Source: Pararhizobium sp. YC-54 | Lineage (GTDB): Bacteria > Pseudomonadota > Alphaproteobacteria > Rhizobiales > Rhizobiaceae | Direction of reading: 5' to 3' | Assembly (NCBI RefSeq): GCF_025847205.1 | Contig: NZ_JAOYTH010000003.1 | Coordinates: 1 to 64,000, forward strand | Length of the DNA: 64,000 bases | Notes under the pieces: generated by a model | The model's input: only the letters and a program-made list of their open reading frames with translations | Told to the model about the DNA's origin: nothing | The model's database searches: none | Shown: one piece after another, positions 57,281-64,000 of the stretch | Position numbering within the stretch: position 1 is the first letter of the stretch | Layout: every line of letters begins with the position of its first letter | Translations under genes and position numbers: made by a program

Positions 57281-58216
57281 ATGGCTGAATCCAAGAAAAA
57301 CATCGTGCTCATCGGCGCACCACTCGAAGAAGGCTCCGGCCGGCGTGGTGCCGCAATGGGTCCGGCGGCTCTGCGCATCGCGGGCGTCGATACCATCCTT
57401 GCTGGCCTTGGCCACAGCGTCACGGATGAAGGCGACCTGAAGCCTCTGCCGGCCCGCGACCTCGCCAACCATCCGAAAGCCAACAATCTGCAAATTGTCG
57501 CAGCCATCACCCGGGCGCTGGACGAAGCCGTTCATCACGCTGCCCGCGCCGGCAAATTCCCGTTGATTCTCGGCGGTGACCACGCTTTGTCGATGGGTTC
57601 GGTATCCGGCATGGCACGCTATGCCAAGGAACAGGGCCGCCCGCTCTTCGTGCTCTGGCTTGATGCGCACGCCGATTTCAACTCGCCGGCAACGTCGCCC
57701 TCCGGCAACATGCACGGCATGCCGGTCGCCTTCTTCTGCGGCCAGGCGGAATTCGCACCGATCCTCGACAAGAACCGCCCGATGGTCGATCCGAAAAACG
57801 TCTTCCAGGTCGGCATCCGTTCCGTCGATGACCGCGAGCGCGAAGAAATCGCCGAGCACGGTGTCAACGTCTACGACATGCGTGCCATCGACGAGACCGG
57901 CATGGCCCATATCATGCATGAGATCATCGCTACGATCAAAGCCGCCAACGGCCTGCTGCATGTCAGCCTCGACGTCGATTTCCTCGATCCCGAGCTGGCG
58001 CCGGGCGTTGGCACCACGGTCCCGGGCGGCGCAACCTTCCGCGAAGCGCACTTGATCATGGAAATGCTCTGCGACAGCGGCCTCGTCTCCTCGCTCGATC
58101 TGGTCGAGCTGAACCCCTTCCTCGACGATCGCGGCAAGAGCGCCCGCATTCTCGTCGAGCTGACCGCAAGCCTGTTCGGCCGCCGTATTCTCGATCGCCC
58201 GACCCGCAGCGCCTGA
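57281..58216 (+). CDS. rocF: Arginase
   Basis: The 311-residue manganese enzyme hydrolyses L-arginine to ornithine and urea. Metal-ligand motifs are GGDHALS (about residues 98-104), DAHADFN (D128 onward) and SLDVDFLDP (D231). GGGGAAG precedes the start. It is followed by ornithine aminotransferase, giving arginine to glutamate semialdehyde. In Agrobacterium the arginase gene is called arcA, so naming varies. Confidence 0.94.
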   Translation: MAESKKNIVLIGAPLEEGSGRRGAAMGPAALRIAGVDTILAGLGHSVTDEGDLKPLPARDLANHPKANNLQIVAAITRALDEAVHHAARAGKFPLILGGDHALSMGSVSGMARYAKEQGRPLFVLWLDAHADFNSPATSPSGNMHGMPVAFFCGQAEFAPILDKNRPMVDPKNVFQVGIRSVDDREREEIAEHGVNVYDMRAIDETGMAHIMHEIIATIKAANGLLHVSLDVDFLDPELAPGVGTTVPGGATFREAHLIMEMLCDSGLVSSLDLVELNPFLDDRGKSARILVELTASLFGRRILDRPTRSA

Positions 58217-58243
58217 GCCAATAACAAAGCCACTGGAGGATCC

Positions 58244-59449
58244 ATGAACACGACCAACGCACTGATCGAGACCGAATACCGGCTGGGCGCACACAACTAC
58301 AAGCCGATCGACGTCGTGCTGTCGCGCGGTGAAGGCGTTTACGTCTGGGACCTCGACGGCAACCGTTATCTCGACTGCCTGTCGGCCTATTCCGCCGTCA
58401 ACCAGGGCCATTGCCACCCGAAGATCCTGGCGGCAATGATCGAGCAGGCGCAGAAGCTGACGCTGACATCGCGCGCCTTCCGCAACGATCAGCTGGCGCA
58501 TTTCTATGAGGAACTGGCAGCACTCACCGGCAGCCACAAGATCCTGCCGATGAACTCCGGTGCCGAAGCCGTCGAGACCGCCGTCAAGGCAGTGCGCAAA
58601 TGGGGCTACGAGGTCAAGGGCGTCGCGGAAAACAAGGCGGAGATCATCGTCTGCTCCAACAATTTCCATGGCCGCACCATGGGTATTGTCGGCTTCTCGA
58701 CCGACCCCGACGCACGCTCCGGCTTCGGTCCGTTCGCACCCGGTTTCAAGACCGTTCCGTTCGGCGATATCGAGGCGTTCCGCGCGGCGATCAATGAAAA
58801 CACCGTTGCCTTCCTGATCGAACCGATCCAGGGCGAGGCCGGCGTGATGATCCCGCCGCAGGGTTATTTCCCCGAGGTTCGGGCGCTTTGCTCCAAGCAC
58901 GGCATTACGCTGATCCTCGACGAGATCCAGACCGGCCTTGGCCGCACCGGCAAGCTGCTCGCCGAAGAACACGAAGGCATCGAGGCCGATGTGACGCTGA
59001 TCGGCAAGGCGCTGTCCGGCGGCTTCTATCCGGTCTCGGCCGTTCTTTCCAATTCCGAAGTGCTCGGTGTCCTGAAGCCCGGCCAGCACGGCTCGACCTT
59101 CGGCGGCAATCCGCTCGCCTGTGCCATCGCCCGCGCCTCGCTGAAAGCGCTGACCGAGGAAGACATGATCGGCAACTCCGCCCGCATGGGCGACCGCTTC
59201 CAGGCCGGTCTCAAGGACATCCGCTCCAACATCATCAAGGACGTGCGCGGCCGTGGCCTGATGCTGGCCGTCGAGCTGGTGCCTGAAGCTGGCGGCGCCC
59301 GCAAATATTGCGAAGCGCTGAAGGAGCGCGGCATCCTTGCCAAGGACACCCACGGCGACACGATCCGCATCGCCCCGCCGCTGGTCATCACCGCGGATCA
59401 GGTCGATTGGGCCGTCGAACAGTTTGCAGGCGTTCTGGCCTCGATTTGA
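58244..59449 (+). CDS. rocD: Ornithine aminotransferase
   Basis: The 401-residue class III aminotransferase has the PLP lysine K255 in [15 protein letters not shown], the cofactor motif [14 protein letters not shown] and N-terminus of the ornithine-delta-aminotransferase type ([20 protein letters not shown]). GGAGG precedes the start. It converts ornithine and 2-oxoglutarate to glutamate semialdehyde and glutamate, completing the step begun by arginase 27 bp upstream. Confidence 0.94.
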   Translation: MNTTNALIETEYRLGAHNYKPIDVVLSRGEGVYVWDLDGNRYLDCLSAYSAVNQGHCHPKILAAMIEQAQKLTLTSRAFRNDQLAHFYEELAALTGSHKILPMNSGAEAVETAVKAVRKWGYEVKGVAENKAEIIVCSNNFHGRTMGIVGFSTDPDARSGFGPFAPGFKTVPFGDIEAFRAAINENTVAFLIEPIQGEAGVMIPPQGYFPEVRALCSKHGITLILDEIQTGLGRTGKLLAEEHEGIEADVTLIGKALSGGFYPVSAVLSNSEVLGVLKPGQHGSTFGGNPLACAIARASLKALTEEDMIGNSARMGDRFQAGLKDIRSNIIKDVRGRGLMLAVELVPEAGGARKYCEALKERGILAKDTHGDTIRIAPPLVITADQVDWAVEQFAGVLASI

Positions 59450-59462
59450 TCGTCAAGTACCC

Positions 59463-59488
59463 GCACCGGCTGGCCGTTCAGCCGGTGC
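59463..59488 (+). terminator. Hairpin after rocD
   Basis: Perfect 9-bp stem GCACCGGCT/AGCCGGTGC with an 8-nt loop, followed by a weakly T-containing tail. The remaining gap to 59733 holds no supported gene. Confidence 0.65.
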
Positions 59489-59733
59489 GCATTCCTTTCG
59501 GACGAAAAATCATCTTTTAACGATTTTCGATATAAGGTTCTTTTCAAGGCGCGAACGGCTACCCGGCCGTGCATGACGCATCGCCCTCGACCGGATGTAA
59601 CCGGCATTCCAGACAATTTATCCGACGCAGCACGCGCCAGGCGGAAACACCTCCGCAGCAGCACGCAGCCGAAGACTGTCCAAAAGCTGCGCGCCAGAAC
59701 GCCAGCCGAAGCCGCAACCGGAAGGAACCGCAG

Positions 59734-60213
59734 ATGACAAATGCATTGAAAGTGGCAGGTTTCGACAGCGAAACGCTGGAAATCATCGCCTTCCGTCTTC
59801 ATGATCAGGAATTCTGCGTGAAGACGACGACGATCCGCGAAATCCGCGGCTGGGCGCCCTCGACGCCGATCCCGCATTCACCGGCCGACGTCCTCGGCGT
59901 CATGAACCTGCGCGGCACCGTCATCCCGATCATCGACCTTGCCCACAAACTCGGCATGAAGTCGACGGTCGCCAACGAGCGCAGCGCCATCGTCGTTGCC
60001 GAAGTCCACAACATGGTCATCGGCCTTGTCGTCGACCGCGTCTCCGACATCCTGACCGTCCGCGGCGATCAGGTTCAGCCGGTTCCGGAAATCACCACAT
60101 CGTTCGACAAGAGCTATGCGGAAGGCATCATCGCCAACGAGACAGGCATGATCTGCTTCCTCAACCTTGCCCGCATGTTCAAGGAACGCGAAATGGACGA
60201 CGTGGCGGCCTGA
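59734..60213 (+). CDS. CheW-like chemotaxis coupling protein
   Basis: The 159-residue protein has the CheW fold (FRLHDQEFCVKTTTIREIRG, then PADVLGVMNLRGTVIPIIDL, AEGIIANETGMICFLNL), spanning nearly its entire length. CheW couples chemoreceptors to the CheA kinase. GGAAGGAACC precedes ATG 59734. No receptor, CheA or flagellar gene is nearby, so it is a stand-alone coupling protein. A strong terminator follows. Confidence 0.9.
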   Translation: MTNALKVAGFDSETLEIIAFRLHDQEFCVKTTTIREIRGWAPSTPIPHSPADVLGVMNLRGTVIPIIDLAHKLGMKSTVANERSAIVVAEVHNMVIGLVVDRVSDILTVRGDQVQPVPEITTSFDKSYAEGIIANETGMICFLNLARMFKEREMDDVAA

Positions 60214-60237
60214 TCGCTGCCATTCATCATCCGACTG

Positions 60238-60259
60238 AAGAGCGGCTTCGGCCGCTCTT
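60238..60259 (+). terminator. UUCG-tetraloop terminator after the CheW-like gene
   Basis: The stem AAGAGCGGC/GCCGCTCTT closes a TTCG loop and ends in TTT; the convergent regulator gene ends just beyond it. Confidence 0.82.
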
Positions 60260-60265
60260 TGCATT

Positions 60266-61267
60266 TCAGGCGATTGCGGTGTCCGGCGCATCCTCGCCGA
60301 CGAAAAACCGGCGGCGGTACTCGCCCGGTGACAGGCCAAGCAGCTTGCGGAAGATTTTTCGGAAGGCACCAGGGTCCTCGTAGCCGATCTGCCAGGCAAT
60401 CTGCTCCACCTTGATACTGGAAATCTCCAGTAACTCCCGTGCCTTGGCGATCCTCAGCTGCTGGCAATATTCCGTCGGGTTGATGCCCGTTGCCTTCTGG
60501 AAGCGGCGCAGGAACGTGCGTTCCCCGAGTCCGGCTCGCCCCGCCATCATTTCCAGCGTGATCTTTTCCGTATGATGCGCCTGCAGCCAGTGCTGGATTT
60601 TCAGCACCGCCTCGTCGCCGTGATGCAGTTTTGGCGCGAACGTGCTGTAAAAGGTCTGTTCGCGTCCGGACGCGTCGACCAGCATGAAGCGCGCGGTCGC
60701 GAGCTGGATGCTCGGGCTCATGAAGCGGGCAGTGAGTTTCAGCCCAAGATCGATCCAGGCCATCATCGCACCGGCAGTAATAATATCGCCATCGTCAATG
60801 ATCAGCTTGCTGACATCAACCTTGATGCCGGGGAATTTGCCTGAAATCTGGTCCGAATGGCTCCAGTGGGTCGTCGCCAGCCGCCCGGCCAGCAATCCGG
60901 TTTCGGCCAGAAGATAGGCACCCCCGCAGATCGAGCAGATTGTCGTGCCCGCAGCATGCTGCGCCCTGACCCACTCCGGCAGGACGCCCATGCGCTCGCC
61001 GACGGGCAGGTTGGTGAGGCTCGGCGGCAGGATCAGCGCGATCAACCCTTTGTGCGGTCCGGGATGGCTGTCGAACACTTTCGTCACGTCGCGGCCGTCC
61101 TCCGACAGCTGCCAGTGGCTGACGCGAATGCGGGCGGGCGCACGTCCGCCCTGCTCCTCGCTCATCAGATTGGCCACGTGAAAAAGGTCCGTCAGCCCGT
61201 GGATCGCAGCGCGCTGGGCCTCCGGATAGATGACGATGCCGATCTCTGCTGGTTCAACGTGCGCCAT
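60266..61267 (-). CDS. GlxA-family (DJ-1/PfpI-AraC) transcriptional regulator
   Basis: The 333-residue protein combines an N-terminal DJ-1/PfpI-like (class I glutamine amidotransferase) domain (VEPAEIGIVIYPEAQRAAIH, ICSICGGAYLLAETGLLAG with the elbow cysteine) and two C-terminal AraC-type helix-turn-helix motifs (about residues 225-320; GLGERTFLRRFQKATGINPT, AWQIGYEDPGAFRKIFRKLL). Such GlxA/GbdR-like regulators respond to small metabolites. It is divergent from two Tat-exported hydrolase genes and probably controls them. Confidence 0.88.
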   Translation of the reverse strand: MAHVEPAEIGIVIYPEAQRAAIHGLTDLFHVANLMSEEQGGRAPARIRVSHWQLSEDGRDVTKVFDSHPGPHKGLIALILPPSLTNLPVGERMGVLPEWVRAQHAAGTTICSICGGAYLLAETGLLAGRLATTHWSHSDQISGKFPGIKVDVSKLIIDDGDIITAGAMMAWIDLGLKLTARFMSPSIQLATARFMLVDASGREQTFYSTFAPKLHHGDEAVLKIQHWLQAHHTEKITLEMMAGRAGLGERTFLRRFQKATGINPTEYCQQLRIAKARELLEISSIKVEQIAWQIGYEDPGAFRKIFRKLLGLSPGEYRRRFFVGEDAPDTAIA

Positions 61268-61424
61268 TTGTCACTTCCGTCCCGCTTAATGTCAGTTTCG
61301 CCAATCCCGAGTTTAGGCACCGCTTGGTATCAAAGCAACAAGACGGGCGGCGGAAACGGGGATACCGGAAACAGAGCCGACCATCGAGGAAAAACAACCG
61401 GATAGAACCAAAGGGAACACGACC

Positions 61425-62414
61425 ATGACCATCCACACTTCGACCGAAAGCGCCGCTCTCACGCGTCGCACCATGCTGATCGGTGCCACCGGCATGGCAG
61501 GCCTCGCAGGCTTCTCGGCAGCCTCGGCATCAGCAAATTCCGCAGTCTCCAACACATCCGCAAGCGAAGGGACCAAGACCATGGCAAGCAGGATCATCAC
61601 CCGCGACGGCGTTGAAATCTACTACAAGGACTGGGGTCCGAAGGACGGCAAGGTCGTCATTCTCAGCCACGGCTGGCCGCTGTCGGCCGACAGCTGGGAA
61701 GCCCAGGCCTTCCACCTTGCCAATAACGGCTTCCGCGTCATCACCCATGACCGCCGCGGCCACGGCCGGTCCTCCCAGCCCTGGGACGGCAATGACATGG
61801 ACCACTATGCCGACGACCTCTCCGACCTGATCGAACAGCTCGACCTCAAGGACATTTTCCTCGCCGGTTTCTCCACCGGCGGCGGCGAGATCACCCGCTA
61901 TATCGGCCGCCACGGCACCGGCCGCATCGCCAAGGCGGGCCTGATCTCCGCCGTGCCGCCGCTGATGGTCAAGACCGAGGCCAACCCGCTCGGCCTGCCG
62001 AAGGAAGTCTTCGACGGCATCCAGGCCGCCAGCGTTGTCGATCGTTCAAAACTCTACAGGGACATCGCCTCAGGCCCGTTCTTCGGCTTCAACCGTCCGG
62101 GCGCCGTCGCCTCGCAGGGCATGATCGACAGCTTCTGGCTGCAGGGCATGATGGGCGGCCACAAGAACACCTATGACTCGATCGTCGCCTTCTCGCAGAC
62201 CGATTTCACCGAGGACCTGAAGAAGTTCGACGTACCGACGATCATCATCCACGGCGACGACGACCAGATCGTGCCGATCGACGCCGCCGGCCGTGCCTCG
62301 AAGAAGCTCGTGCCACATGCCATCCTCAAGGTCTATGCCGGCGCGCCGCACGGCATCACCGACACCCACAAGGAGCAGCTCAACGCCGACCTGCTCGAAT
62401 TTGCCCGGTCGTAG
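61425..62414 (+). CDS. Alpha/beta hydrolase (non-haem haloperoxidase/esterase type) with Tat signal
   Basis: The 329-residue protein has a twin-arginine signal (LTRRTMLIG followed by a hydrophobic stretch). The hydrolase domain has [10 protein letters not shown], catalytic S150 in GFSTGGGE, the acid in HGDDDQIVP and the histidine in GAPHGITD. This resembles cofactor-free haloperoxidase/perhydrolase-like esterases. A second ATG at 61581 has GAAGGGA upstream and would give the 277-residue cytosolic form usual in the family, so two products are possible. It precedes a Tat-signal MBL hydrolase gene. Confidence 0.88.
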   Translation: MTIHTSTESAALTRRTMLIGATGMAGLAGFSAASASANSAVSNTSASEGTKTMASRIITRDGVEIYYKDWGPKDGKVVILSHGWPLSADSWEAQAFHLANNGFRVITHDRRGHGRSSQPWDGNDMDHYADDLSDLIEQLDLKDIFLAGFSTGGGEITRYIGRHGTGRIAKAGLISAVPPLMVKTEANPLGLPKEVFDGIQAASVVDRSKLYRDIASGPFFGFNRPGAVASQGMIDSFWLQGMMGGHKNTYDSIVAFSQTDFTEDLKKFDVPTIIIHGDDDQIVPIDAAGRASKKLVPHAILKVYAGAPHGITDTHKEQLNADLLEFARS

Positions 62415-62493
62415 CACCGGATCCTCCGGCACCGCCGCCTCCCGCGGTGCGGGAACCGCCTCACCCTTAAACACGCCACACTGGAGCTTTGTC

Positions 62494-63929
<1,436 letters not shown>

Positions 63930-63942
63930 CTTTCTTTGTTCG

Positions 63943-63979
63943 CAAGAGGCCGCTCGCCGTACCGGGGAGCGGCCTCTTG
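63943..63979 (+). terminator. Hairpin at the end of the window
   Basis: Perfect 13-bp stem CAAGAGGCCGCTC/GAGCGGCCTCTTG with an 11-nt loop, 14 bp after the last stop; no T-tract is visible. Confidence 0.7.
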
Positions 63980-64000
63980 CTGTGCAGCCATCCGCCGGTC

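Noticed and set aside
57257..59353. A 698-codon frame opposite arginase and ornithine aminotransferase
   Set aside because: Both enzymes are complete on the plus strand and the antisense translation has no motif.

Overview
The window looks like chromosomal DNA of a member of the Rhizobiaceae (Rhizobium, Agrobacterium or a close relative). The base composition is GC-rich. hemA encodes an alphaproteobacterial 5-aminolevulinate synthase, a BA14K-family protein is present, and short palindromes typical of rhizobial intergenic DNA recur (the CTTCTCCCC-GGGGAGAAG element and two other families). Most genes carry clear Shine-Dalgarno sites. Long open frames antisense to real genes are a composition artefact.

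Region 1 (about 0-13.1 kb) is a divergent catabolic or modification cluster. Leftward runs a nine-gene operon: a spermidine/putrescine-type ABC transporter (binding protein, two permeases, ATPase), a GT1-type glycosyltransferase, two DUF861-type cupins, an aldehyde dehydrogenase and a saccharopine-dehydrogenase-like oxidoreductase. Rightward run a GntR-type regulator with two apparent winged-helix segments, a second GT1 glycosyltransferase and a second aldehyde dehydrogenase. The substrate is not recognisable. This is the best candidate here for an undescribed pathway.

Region 2 (13.1-20.9 kb) holds a BA14K protein, a small conserved protein, metH with a perfect 20-bp palindrome upstream, and a ROK kinase - UPF0303 - AGE epimerase operon.

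Region 3 (20.9-24.5 kb) is a small putative island. It begins at an intact tRNA-Arg(CCT) gene and ends in a 53-bp near-perfect copy of that tRNA's 3' part. It carries a DUF3302/HlyD pair (YiaW/YiaV-like) and a CNNM/CBS/CorC-type membrane protein, but no integrase.

Region 4 (24.6-29.1 kb) holds a small lipoprotein, a cystathionine gamma-synthase-family PLP enzyme, a CPA2 antiporter with a C-terminal cyclic-nucleotide-binding domain, and two small proteins.

Region 5 (29.1-40.6 kb) looks like a sulfur-acquisition block: an FAD/NAD(P)-binding protein, two SfnB/DszC-type flavoprotein oxygenases, a persulfide-dioxygenase/rhodanese fusion, a 1-Cys peroxiredoxin, a ribose-type ABC transporter and an NtaA/DszA-type flavin monooxygenase. 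A pseudo-palindrome (core TATAGACTATA) recurs in its promoter regions.

Region 6 (40.6-48.0 kb) contains a META-MliC envelope protein, dxr, hemA and a form II (AYRGAGR) molybdenum hydroxylase operon (small, large and medium subunits). Region 7 (48.4-56.7 kb) contains a glycine-zipper lipoprotein and the tamA-tamB outer-membrane assembly pair; TamB carries a 513-residue internal tandem duplication. Region 8 (56.7-64 kb) contains an Lrp-type regulator divergent from arginase and ornithine aminotransferase, a CheW-like protein, a GlxA-type AraC regulator, two Tat-signal hydrolases and a small acidic protein. No rRNA, CRISPR array, transposase, integrase or replication origin was seen.
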